Assembly: GCA_032158125.1 (NCBI GenBank)
Contig: JASKOT010000029.1
Location: 164,362 to 228,361 of the forward strand
Origin: Papiliotrema nemorosa
Lineage: Eukaryota > Basidiomycota > Tremellomycetes > Tremellales > Rhynchogastremaceae
Direction: 5' to 3'
DNA length: 64,000 nt
Below, in pieces: positions 45,864 through 56,655 of this stretch (within the stretch, counting starts at the first letter, position 1; each line of letters begins with the position of its first letter). The position numbers and the translations under genes were made by a program. Under the pieces are notes generated by a model, which saw only the letters and a list, made by a program, of their open reading frames with translations, was not told where the DNA came from and made no database searches.

Positions 45864-48165
45864 CTACTCATCTTTGACCTTCTTGAGCTTCTTCTTCGGA
45901 CTCTTCTGAACAAACCCATCCAGACTCCCATCGCCCGTCTTTTTCCTCTTCTCCACCCTCTTCGCCTCCTCTCTCTCCTCTTTCGGTTTCACATCCAACA
46001 ACCCCATCTCGGCGTGTTTCTTCCTCAGTTCATCCGCTGCTGACCCATCGAGAACTTCGGGGGAATCACCATGCAGGTTCAACGCGTAGGCGTTTTTGAT
46101 ACGTGCTATACAACGGTCTTTCTCGGCGTGTTCGTCTAAAATCGGGAAGGGGTAGTCTTTGCCTATGATGCAATTGGCTTTTTGCTGTACAGACTCGGGG
46201 GCTGTGTGTGGGGCGTAAATGTACTAGAGGGTCAGCTAACAGAGTCGGGAGAGACTGGGTGGACGAGGATGAGGGTGATCGTATGATGCCCACCTTGTCG
46301 GGAAAGTCTTTCAGCTCGGGACAGTATTTACGGACCAGAGCACCCGTCTTGTCCGTTTTAGAAGGCCAAGAGACGAGTCCATACACCCGGACTATTCTCA
46401 GCCATATGCAAACCTGGGTTCAATGACTTACAGTACTGCGAGAAAAATGCAGAGCAAGATAACCACATCCAGTTTCCGGGCTGTTGTCAATACGACTATT
46501 ACACGTCGCCCGTCATGGTGTTTACGCACATTTGAAGCGGGATCCCAATCTATCAGCCATTCTATCATCAGCATCGACCCCGTAGATCGTAAATGGCTCA
46601 CCGTCAAACACCTCCATCCCCCTTTCCCAGCTGATATAGCATTGTCCTCGGGTAATGAAACAAGCGACAGAATGTCGAGCCAGATGATGTATCCACCCTT
46701 CATACTTTAGCTGCCTCATGCACGCGTCGATCCAACTGCAGATCAGGACATCTACTCTGGAGGAACAAACGCCTTTGTGCTCACGGGAAACCTGTCCGAC
46801 CTTCTTTCCAAGCTGCAAATCGCTCCTCATCCTCCTCGTCACCCCTTGGTCTCGGTAGAATCTCCTCTCCATTCTCATCATACTGGTTCTGCAAGCCCCA
46901 ATCGATGAACCTACAATCAGCAAGTCCTCTTCTTACAGGTCCAACGCCGCGACGGACCGCTTCGCTCCCCTGAGGTATGTAAACTCACTTGCAAGTATGG
47001 TTCCCCCTTATCCTCTCGAAATGCTTCGTGCCAGCTTCAGCAGCCGCATACATATCCCTAAACTCCAACTGTCCAAACATATTTTCCGGTTCTGTCGTCT
47101 TCTTACCCTTCCCACCTTCTTTCTCCCATTTCGCAATCGTCTCTTTACATCCCCACCATACTTCTCTTACTGACACACACCCAAATTTGAGGTAAGGCGA
47201 TAAGAGGGTCGTACTGGGTTCCAAGGATGTAGGGGCGGTATTGGGTTTAGAAAACGATGCGACGGCTGGAGGATCGGCTAAGAATCGGTCCAAGCATGCG
47301 TGAGCTTCGTCGGTTCCTCCTCGGATGGATGTGGTAGAGTTGGAATACCCCATTTCTTCCATGGTAGGCACCGCATAGTCCTTGTTCGGCCCAGCGATGG
47401 TGTCTAACGTGAGATTACAATGGGATCCAGGTTGACGGGTGGACATACCATAGCATGTATCTTTACCCGTGCGGATCTCGGCATTCTTATCCACATCAGG
47501 CCAGACGTATTTCTCCTTCTTCTTCTCCTGCTTCAAGGTAGTATCCCCAGGATCGGGCAGACTCGTCGGAGTTGGTACTAGCTTTGCAATGGGGCCAATC
47601 TTCTTCGTCACCTACGCGTCAGCCTCTCCACGACCAGTCCTACTAGAGAACGCGTAGATGCTAGACGTACCGTCTGCCATTGGTGTAATGTCATTGTGGG
47701 CTTATTCCCATTCACCTTGACCACCTCCATCGGATCATACAAATGTCTCCCGTGCACATCGACCACTTCCACCCCATTCTCCCCTGCCAGCTGTTTCACC
47801 CGCTCATCGCGTACTTTTGCATACGCATTGGAGTCTTTCTCAAAGACCAAATGAGTTATACCCCATTCTTCCCACATTTTCGGTAAGACCACCTCTGGCG
47901 GACCTCTCACCACGTGCATTTTTTGTTTGGCATTGAGCAAAGTGAGGGTGTCCGAGAGAGATTGCATGGATTCGAGGAGGAAAGACCATCGATTCAACCC
48001 CACTTTATGGCCGTAGATGTAGTTTGGGTCCCAGCACCATATAGGATAAAACGCCTCGATGTTGGGTATACCCAGTGCGGTGTGGAGGGCTGGAGAATCG
48101 GTGATTCGTAGATCTGTTCGGAACCAGTATAACACCCTGGCGGCTGTAGCTTGTTTCTTGGGCAT
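45864..48165 (-). CDS. (6-4)-type photolyase/animal-type cryptochrome-like flavoprotein
   Basis: N-terminal photolyase fold: [49 protein letters not shown] sequence ([15 protein letters not shown]) and a GRHLYDP turn. The FAD domain includes [57 protein letters not shown] then [34 protein letters not shown] and [20 protein letters not shown]. The pair of His in GWIHHLARH sits where (6-4) photolyases keep their catalytic histidines. The enzyme would repair pyrimidine (6-4) photoproducts with blue light in the nucleus. The C-terminal 60 residues are Lys/Glu-rich ([25 protein letters not shown]) and look like a nuclear-localisation tail. Several introns, including one very near the FAD-binding core. 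Confidence 0.9.
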
Positions 48166-48416
48166 GTTGGGAGACTAGAGTACAGGTGCAAATGCATAGA
48201 TGGACCCTCGACCACCTTGTCCACATATGGCTTCAGACTGAACACTGCCAACATGGGGATCAACAAATAGATGGATAAAATGCTGACGTCATCAAACAAA
48301 GCAATCGCAGATCTCGATCACCACACCCTTGCTATTCAATCGATACATGGCGTCCAAATGCTACTGTCTACATATGTCAAGCTGGACACTCGGGAGCAGC
48401 TAGTAAAGAAAATACC

Positions 48417-50763
48417 TCACTTCATGAGCTGCTTGATCTTGACCACGATCGAAGCAGGGTCGAGACCTTGGAAGGGAATCTGCTCGGCCAATCCACCGCA
48501 ACCCTCTCGGTTGGTTCCCCTGGGAAGTCAGCGCAGATTCGCCCGAACTGTATGCAATGACTCACATGTAGCCGTATCGCGGGTGCAGGTCACGCTCAAG
48601 TAGCCAAGTACCAAACTGATCGTCAGGCATGCCACTTATGATTAGACACCGTCTACTCACCTTGCTACCGAGAGCAGTCCGCTGGTTGAGCGATTCCGCG
48701 ACCAAGACAAATCCAGTGGACCCAATCTCCTTGATCACCTGCTCGTCGACCACGTTCAGTGTTGGCTTGTTGATCAATCCCACGTCGATGCCTTCCTCTC
48801 TCAATCGCTCAACGGCGTCCAAAGATCGATAGAGCATATCTCCGTATGCGACCACGTAACCGGCTGTTCCTTTTCGGATAATCTCGTCCTTTCCAGGGGT
48901 AAACTTGTAATTCTCGTCGAAGAATTTCGATCCGTCTTCTTTCAGGATCCAGGGGACCTTGGCTCGAGTGGAAAAGACGAATCGTATGCCCTTTTCGTAG
49001 AAGACTCGGTCGATGATGGCGTCCATTTGGTTCTGATGTTGTCAGCGCAATCCAATGCTACATGATTCCGCTTACGCAATCAGCGGGGAAGTAGAGCTTG
49101 GTCTCGTATCCATCCTCGAGTCCGTTGTCGAGGAAGAACTGGTTAATACCAAAGTGGCTATAATTCAGTGACATTGCGGCCAAATTGAATGAGGACGCCC
49201 ACCAAGTGTTATCGGCCATCTCATCAACACCAGAGTGGGAAAAGTGAGTGAGCACATTGGCAAAGTTTAATCTAGCAATGGTCAATTCCGAAATGATCAT
49301 CTCTGAGAATGCCGAGAAGGTTGAAAAGACACCGAATCGGTCCGCCTTGAAAGCTCCGAATCCGGCAGCAGCAGAAAAGTTGCCTCGTTCCATAATACCT
49401 GACGAGACGAAGACCCTATTGATCAGATGACACACACCTAAGGGCAAAGTAAACTCACTCGGGGTGCTTCTTGTGGATCACGTTGAGACCGGTCGAACCT
49501 TCAAGATCGGCATCGATCACCATGACCTTCTTCTCGTTGTCTTCCTTGCTGGTCTTGTCGAGAACGGTCGAGACGGCTTCTCCGAATTGTACTCGACAAG
49601 CACCTTTCTCTTTAGTGCTTCCTCGGAGCAGCTCGGTATCGACAGAAGGTTGGATGGCTCTGAGAATGTTGGCGCATTTAGGGTGTCGCGCGTCCAGGTA
49701 GGCAATTGCCGGCTCACTGGGGATCAACAGAGACTAGGGGTGGGTCATCACTTTTACTTACACCTTGACGGCATCGTGGGCGTGGGGAGAACCCTCGATG
49801 CCTTTGATACCCGGAGCCATCTTTCGGTGGGTGACGACAGCTGCTGGGCCCTCGGTGCTGACTGCCTCTGCGACTGCGGCGTACAGCTCGTCCAAGTCTT
49901 CACCGTTGGCCTTGAACACCTTGAGACCGTGTCCTTCGAGAGTCTTGGCGACAGAATATCCCTTGAGGTAGTCTGACGGGTGTCCACTATGCGTCAACAC
50001 CGAGAGAATTTTCAAACTCACGCAATGGTCACATCGTTGTCATCGATGAAGATTTTGACGTTCAATCCCCGTGCAACGGCCAATCTGGCAGCTTCCGCAT
50101 CATCTCCTTCCTGTTGCGATCCATCCGAACCGAGCATAAAGACACTCTTGCCCGGGTTACCCATAGCTACACCATTGACCAAAGGCCACATGTGTCCAAG
50201 TCGACCCGAAGAGAACTTCACACCCGGGGTCAAACCCAACTCGGGGTGACCGGGAAGTTTCGAGTTGGCTTCTCGGTAATGGAGCAGGTGATCAGCGGGG
50301 AGATGACCGTCCAAGACGGAGAGGAGGTATTGTGTTGCAACTCGGTGTCCGGCTTCGTCAAATAGGATATCAATGTACTTTGAGTTGTCCTTGTCGCCTT
50401 GGATGAAAGAGAGGAGTATGGCGACTTCGGGAACGGTGTCAAATGCTCCTCTACATGTCAGCACTCTCATAACGCCAAATGTGAGACCCTCCGTACCCCG
50501 TGTGACCTGCGACACCTCGTGCTGAACCAGTCGCAGTGAAAAAGACAATCACATCTCGCAACAGAGCAATGTTCTTTGCCAGGGTCTCTTTCTGCTCGGG
50601 GGAGAGCTTTTTATCCTTGACGGGGTCGAGAGGGATAGGCTGGTACGCTTTCAAGTCGATGGGGAACTTTTCAAAGTCATAGTCTTGCACTTTCTGCAGT
50701 GACCATCAGCATGGAATCCTCCTTGCTTGTCTCTCTGCCTATGGAACTCACGTTGACAGACAT
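48417..50763 (-). CDS. divergent transketolase-family enzyme
   Basis: The first exon is 12 nt (MSVN), followed by KVQDYDFEKFPIDLKAYQPI. The thiamine-diphosphate domain has GHTGGAFDTVPEVAILLSFI, SSGRLGHMWPLVNGVAMGNP and the GDG-like cofactor motif LGSDGSQQEGDDAE...DDNDVTIAGH. The pyrimidine domain has VMVIDADLEGSTGLNVIH, IMERGNFSAAAGFGAF and EMIISELTIA. The C-terminal domain ends SIVIKIKQLMK. The domain order is that of transketolases, but the entry sequence differs from the standard pentose-phosphate enzyme (HTGGAFD instead of the usual SGHPGAP-like start), so this is a separate fungal subfamily. No peroxisomal SKL-like end, which argues against a methylotroph dihydroxyacetone synthase. The substrate pair is unknown. 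Confidence 0.85.
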
Positions 50764-51551
50764 TTTGAGTGAGGTTTTTGGAGGTCGACAGGGTGAGAAA
50801 GGTCGACTTTTCGGTCAGTGAGGATATACACACAGAGGGGGGGATGACGTAGATGTGGGCATATTCCCGCGGTCATTCTCACGAGGCACTCCCCCCTTTG
50901 CCACTGGTTTTATGTTGACTATCAGCTTGACCAGTGCTATGCATAGGGTGCTGCTGTCGACGATGATCTATATCGTATGCATGTATGGCGGTAGAGTGGA
51001 CCGTCAAAGGACTCTATGGCAAGTCTGTCCATGCCAAGATTCGCAACCGTTTGCTGGAATCGAAGGGTGGGCGGTTCGGGCGTTTAGACCTCCACCCCCT
51101 TTCGATCCCAGCTCAATCGACGAATTCCTCTGCTTTTTGGCTGACATACAGCGTACGGTACCGCACGTTTCACCACCAAAGAGACGCAATACCATGTCAG
51201 AGTGAGAGGCTCGCTTGTACCGAGGTAGACCACATGACCTGTGCACTCGCGATTCCCGGCCTGGCGGCTTGGCTTTTATTGCTGGAATCGGACACCTACA
51301 CTGGCTTACACCCCCCTTTCCGGTCACTCGCCCTTGGCTTGACCCATGCAGTGCCGCGTTGAATGATGGCCCGGAGATGTGCTTGCACCCCGACCTGACC
51401 TGAGTATGGATCGACGTGCTTACCCCTTGGACGTCATACCTCTTTCATGTTCAAGCTGCGATCGGTTGGGCACAGTCTACATATAAGCAGACGTGATGCT
51501 CAGTCATGCTATGCTTGATCCCCCACCGTCCCTAGTCACTGACACTGAGCC
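50764..51551. promoter_or_regulatory. divergent spacer between transketolase-like and HDO-like genes
   Basis: About 790 bp with several open but mutually overlapping frames (50985-51362 plus, 51004-51327 minus) that show no conserved feature or splice support. Treated as a bidirectional promoter region. Confidence 0.4.
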
Positions 51552-53798
51552 ATGGTCGTGCTCATTGCTGCGTTTGTACTCGCCCTCATAGGTGTCATCG
51601 CCGTCCGTCTCATCTCCCCAGCGGTGAACAGACGAAAAGCGGAATCGACCACACCTGTAGTGGCCGACCCGATCGAAAAAGCTCTTCCGAAACCTATAAA
51701 GAAGTTGCCCAACCTACTCAACCTCGATGAGCTGTCTAGACCGACAGACCCGGAGGTGGTGGAGAGGATGAAAAGGGACAAGGAGTTGTATCACAAGCTG
51801 CAGAATTTGGAAGATAATCTGGGTCAGTCGATCCTCCCATCGCCTGACTCTGCTGATGGGCTAGATGCCATATCATCAGCTCGAGATAGACTCGTCGAGC
51901 TGTTCGATATCACCATAAGCGAAGCTCAAGCTTCTCCTGCTGGTACCATCCTCGCTATCCCCAAATACGACCCTGCAGCCGTGGAGAAACTGCTGGATGA
52001 CGCACACCAAGCCAATCTGAAACGATACGAGCGGTACATTGCTCGTCGACGAGCCAAAGGTCCTCGAGAGTTGTTTGTGGATGCGGAATACGCCAAGAAA
52101 TGGTTGAGACTCGCGAGTATGGTCAAATTTGTGGATGGAGGTTGGATCGGTGCTATTGTCAATTCCCTTCCTCTCCTCAACGACCCCACATTGAGAGATA
52201 CGGGAATGGAACGTGCGGCAGGGAAAATTGCCTGGCAAGTCATCTCGGAGGAGTTTGGGGATGGGGACCTGGAGAAGAATCATGTGTATCTCTACGAAAA
52301 GCTCATCTCCCAACTCAACACGACCGACGGGAGATCCTCTTCATCAGGCTTTCAACCCCATTTCGACGGTACGGCACCGGAAGAAGGGGTGCCGAACTGC
52401 TGGACGGCGGCTATCGCTCAACAATGTATAGGCCTTCTCAGCTCTCCAGAGGACTACTTTCAAGAAGCTTTGGGCTTCAACATGGCTTACGAGTGTCTGG
52501 CCTATCACCTCCTCATCACTTCCTACGAGCTGCGAGAGCTCAAAGTGGACAATTACTACTTCAACCTACATATCACCATCGATAACCCCTCCACCGGGCA
52601 CTCGGCCATGGCTCGAGTAGCCGTAGAAAAGTACATGGAGGGGTTGCTCGCTCGTGATGGACCAGAAGCTGTGGAACGCGCTTGGAAGAAGATCCAAGCG
52701 GGGTTCATCCTCGCCGAGGGTCTACCTACCACGCCTACGAAACCCGTCGATGGGGGTGATATCTCCAAAATCAACACGACACCTCCTGCATCAACTACCA
52801 CCCTTGCGTTTGCGGATCTGATCTGCCATAAAGCGGTGGGGTCGGCTCAGATCCATTGTGCGAGTCGACTCAAGTTTGGCGGGAAAACGGTCGAACAATG
52901 GCTGGACCCGACTAAACTCACTCAAGCCAGTGCGGTCGATTTCGCCAATATCTTAGCGGAGAAACCAGTATGGGTCGTCCCAGGTCATCCGGAGAAGAGT
53001 AGGATGGTCAAAGAGCTCGAATGGGGAGGAAGGATGTTTGGTGCGTTCTCAAGGATGGAAGTGGAGACTGTCAGAGCTTGGGTCAAACATCTCGATACAA
53101 AACCGACGGCACCCACTGGAGTGTATTTCAAACATATCGAGCATGATTCTCCACCTCGATTGGATCAGATCTCAAGCACCACGATTCCCACCCCGATCAA
53201 ACATTCCCTGTTGCCTGCATTAACCCTATGGATGATCTCTCTAACCCTGCTCGACCACTTCCAGCTCTCCCCGGCGAAATTCGCCACACCGTTAGGAACG
53301 ATCATACTCCGTATACAACGAGCACAACTCGGTTTCATATCTCTCCATCGACCAGAAGATCTCTGCGAAGGGAATGATACAGACTTTGATCATACTGCCG
53401 CGGTGGGGATGTGGGAGCTCGCGTCAAAGCTCTGGCTCGAGATCACGGGACAAAACCCTGGCCGAGACTTACATCAATTGGCTCAAGTCGGAGGCGTGGC
53501 GGATGACTTTGTACAGAAGGTGTTAGGTCTTCGACAGAGACCGTATGCGAATGCCAGGGTGTTGATGGGGATGACCAAGGCGTTCATAGGAGCCATTCAC
53601 GAACACCCGGCGTTGGCAAAGCAATTAGGGGTAGTGGATCAAGGGCTGTTGAAGAGAATGGTAAGGGATGAGCAGGAGGCGGTGGACCAATGGGTGTCCG
53701 ATATGACTAAAGACGATCCGATGGGGGAGTATCAGAAGGGTGTAATCATGGCAGAACAGGTGGTTCGGGAATCAACGCATGGGGTTTTGGCATGGTGA
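51552..53798 (+). CDS. membrane-anchored haem-oxygenase-like (iron-containing redox enzyme) protein, 748 aa
   Basis: A single intronless frame, unusual here. Residues 2-22 form one hydrophobic anchor (VVLIAAFVLALIGVIAVRLI). The core around residues 275-370 includes PEEGVPNCWTAAIAQQCIGL, EALGFNMAYECLAYHLLITS, YELRELKVDNYYFNLHITID then NPSTGHSAM. This is the iron-containing redox enzyme / haem-oxygenase-2-like domain, a relative of diiron haem-oxygenase-like oxidases (HDOs); the Glu, His and Asp residues in it are candidate ligands. Residues 430-700 form a second helical region (HKAVGSAQIHCASRLKFGG; PVWVVPGHPEKSRMVKELEW). The substrate is unknown. The gene lies between a transketolase-like gene and a catalase. 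Confidence 0.78.
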   Translation: MVVLIAAFVLALIGVIAVRLISPAVNRRKAESTTPVVADPIEKALPKPIKKLPNLLNLDELSRPTDPEVVERMKRDKELYHKLQNLEDNLGQSILPSPDSADGLDAISSARDRLVELFDITISEAQASPAGTILAIPKYDPAAVEKLLDDAHQANLKRYERYIARRRAKGPRELFVDAEYAKKWLRLASMVKFVDGGWIGAIVNSLPLLNDPTLRDTGMERAAGKIAWQVISEEFGDGDLEKNHVYLYEKLISQLNTTDGRSSSSGFQPHFDGTAPEEGVPNCWTAAIAQQCIGLLSSPEDYFQEALGFNMAYECLAYHLLITSYELRELKVDNYYFNLHITIDNPSTGHSAMARVAVEKYMEGLLARDGPEAVERAWKKIQAGFILAEGLPTTPTKPVDGGDISKINTTPPASTTTLAFADLICHKAVGSAQIHCASRLKFGGKTVEQWLDPTKLTQASAVDFANILAEKPVWVVPGHPEKSRMVKELEWGGRMFGAFSRMEVETVRAWVKHLDTKPTAPTGVYFKHIEHDSPPRLDQISSTTIPTPIKHSLLPALTLWMISLTLLDHFQLSPAKFATPLGTIILRIQRAQLGFISLHRPEDLCEGNDTDFDHTAAVGMWELASKLWLEITGQNPGRDLHQLAQVGGVADDFVQKVLGLRQRPYANARVLMGMTKAFIGAIHEHPALAKQLGVVDQGLLKRMVRDEQEAVDQWVSDMTKDDPMGEYQKGVIMAEQVVRESTHGVLAW

Positions 53799-54326
53799 GT
53801 AGCATGGTCATGGAATGGGAAGATTGTAGCATAGCATAGGGAGGAACATGTGCATGAACATCTACCAATGAGATTCCTGTTGACTAGACTTGCCTTTGAG
53901 CCCTGGCTCATTTGAACCATCCTACCCAAGTACGAGTTGAGTGGTGACCGGTTATGCCCATTTTCACTTTGCCGAGATTGCTACGCGCAGCCATCGCCAC
54001 TGTGCTTTGGTGACCACCCAGACAGCTGGTAGAATCGCAACTCGGTCACTTGATGGGGGTGCACAGAGAGCCAGGAAGACAGATAGACGTCTCAATCGTC
54101 CGAGAAAATGCTATCTACTGTCGCAAGTCAGCCTCAGACAGCCATGTATAGCCCCCGGTAGACGGAATCCCCGTCACGACTGTCCTTATATTCGCCACCC
54201 GCCGCCTGAGCGCACACCTCTCGCATCTCTCCGCTTTTCTTCGGAAATACATAATCCGGCCATTCTCATTCGTCCCATTGATTCCTATTTCTTCTTCATC
54301 TCACTCATACATCACACACACACACA
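53799..54326. promoter_or_regulatory. catalase upstream region
   Basis: About 530 bp. The last 150 bases before the catalase start are C/T-rich and end in a CACACACACA run at 54313-54325. The open frame through the region is non-coding in character. Confidence 0.4.
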
Positions 54327-56320
54327 ATGGTCCAGAGCAAGTTTTCTTCTTCCAAAGGTTCAGGAAACCAGAGCATCCCCCTCGCCAAGGCGTACGAGGA
54401 AGATCGGGATACCGTCAGTCGCAAAGCGTGAGTTTTGCTCTTGTTCTGATAACCGGTTTGGAATCGCGCTGATAATAAGCGTGTACACCACTTCCAATGG
54501 TGCTCCCGTTCCGCACCCCTACGCAGCTCAGAGGGCAGGCGTAAACGGGCCTCTGCTGTTGCAAGATTTCCACCTCATTGATCTGTTGTCGCATTTCGAT
54601 CGAGAACGGTAAGACCACCCTCCGCCTACTGAGACAGCGCTAATGTGTCAGAATCCCCGAGCGGGTCGTCCATGCGAAAGGATCCGGAGCTCATGGATAT
54701 TTTGAATGTACGGATGGTGTAGAGGACCTCTCCGTCGCTGCCATGTTCAAAAAGGGCACCAAATGCCCCATCACCATTCGATTCTCTACCGTCGGTGGGG
54801 AAAGTGGATCTCCCGATCTTGCCCGGTTAGTAGTGCACCTCATATCCGACACAACACCTGCTAATCCCCAGGGACCCGCGTGGATTCGCAGTCAAGTTCA
54901 GAACGCCAGAAGGCAACTGGGACTTTGTCGGTGAGCACCTCATCTCCCCTCGGGACATTCCCGTGTGCAAAATCAGAGTACCGGCTGACACCGATCCAGC
55001 CAACAACACCCCGGTCTTCTTCTTGCGGGACCCTGCCAAGTTCCCCCATTTCATCCATACCCAGAAGCGAGATCCCGCTACGCATCTGGCCGGTGGGGAC
55101 GACTCGACCATGTTTTGGGACTACCTATCCAACAACCCGGAAGCGATCCATCAGGTCATGGTGCGTCACAAAGATTGTCAGAGTGGATGAGTCTGATGGC
55201 AGATCTTGATGGGTGATCGAGGTATTCCCGCCGGATGGAGACAGATGCATGGGTACTATGGTCACACTTTGAAACTGGTCAACTCAAAAGGAGAATGGGT
55301 GTATGCTCAGTTCCACTTGATCTCGGAACAGGGTACCAAGAACTTCACCGCCGAGGAGGCTGCTTCCCGGTGAGATCCACATCTCCAGTCGTCATTCCCG
55401 ACTGACTTGTCAGATCCGGCGATTGGGGACAGAAAGACCTGTACGAAGCCATCGAGCGAGGTGAACACCCGGCATGGACGATGAAGGTCCAGATCATGAC
55501 GCAAAAACAAGCCGAGGAAGCTTGGACCCAAAAGCGAATCAACGTGTTCGACTTGACACACATTTGGCCTCACGCAGATTACCCTCTGCGAACTATCGGT
55601 CGATTGGTCTTGAACGAGAATGCCAAAAACTACTTTGCCGAGATTGAACAGGCGGCTTACAATCCGGCCCACATGGTCCCGGGTATCGAACCCTCTGCCG
55701 ATCCCGTTTTGCAATCTCGACTATTCTCCTACCCCGACGCTCACAGACACCGAATCGGAGCCAACTATCAACAACTCCCGGTGAACCAGCCTGCTACTGC
55801 CTACCCTACTGCCAACTTCCAGCGAGATGGCCAAATGGCATTCTTCAACCAAGGTGGTCGACCGGCTTACCTTTCTTCCATCGACCCGGTTCAATTCCAA
55901 GAACGACCCTACGACCTCAACAAGGTCCATGGAAAGTTTGTGGGTGAAGCCGTGAGCTACCTCAGTGAGATCCGACCGGAAGATTTCAACGCCCCTCGAA
56001 ACCTCTGGCAAAAAGTGTTCAACGATGAATCAAAAGAACGATTCGTCCAAACGGTCTCTGGGCACATGTCCACCTGTAAAGACAAGTCGATCATCGCGAG
56101 ACAATTGGCCATTTTCCGTGAAGTCGACCAGGACCTGTGCAAACGATTGGAGAAAGCCACAGGGGTCAAGGCGTATAATGGAAAGTTTGAAGACTTGGTC
56201 TTCAACGGAACGCACAATGGGTACGGAAAGAAGAAGACTGCGAATGGGATCAAGGCGTCGTCAGAGGTCGTCTTCAACAATGGTGCCCCCGTACCGGGGC
56301 ATATCTCGTCAAAGTTGTAG
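54327..56320 (+). CDS. haem catalase with peroxisomal-type C-terminus
   Basis: The start at 54327 ([13 protein letters not shown]) is followed by exons giving [33 protein letters not shown], the active-site His in [39 protein letters not shown], the Asn in [18 protein letters not shown] and the proximal haem-ligand Tyr in [15 protein letters not shown]. The length fits small-subunit catalases. The last three residues are SKL, a peroxisome-targeting signal type 1, so it likely removes hydrogen peroxide made by peroxisomal oxidases. Six short introns; the last exon starts near 55415. It could also detoxify peroxide from neighbouring oxidases. Confidence 0.93.
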
Positions 56321-56655
56321 ATACTATCCCCAAGTGGAGGTGACTGAGGCGTTCTAGTCCTTTCATTCTTGATGCCAAGCATGTGAAGTTGTACAGAGTT
56401 ACTTGCCATGCATAGAGTAGTGTTCTGTCTGTGGGCGGTCGACGAGAGGAATCCGACGCGATGGGTGGAAGAACTGTTTATCCAGTCGCTTAATCCCCCT
56501 CGACTCCGCCGAACAACGGGGCAGGTGGAGAGTGAAAAAAATACATCTAATGGTCCGGTACAGCGATGAGACAGCTAGCTAGCTTATATGCATGGTGACA
56601 TTGAGCTTTCTACTTGTAGTTGACTTGTCATTCATATCCATGTGATATCCTAAGC
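56321..56655. other. intergenic gap, no gene seen
   Basis: About 335 bp between the catalase stop and the next MFS start. A GCTAGCTAGC stretch at 56574-56585 and A/T-rich sequence are the only notable items. Confidence 0.3.

Noticed and set aside
48417..50763. Peroxisomal dihydroxyacetone synthase (methanol pathway) together with the catalase
   Set aside because: The transketolase-like protein lacks a C-terminal SKL-type signal and no alcohol oxidase gene is present, so a methylotrophy cluster is not supported.
50985..51362. Plus-strand frame in the transketolase/HDO spacer
   Set aside because: Overlapping frames on both strands of equal length, and no conserved pattern or splice support.
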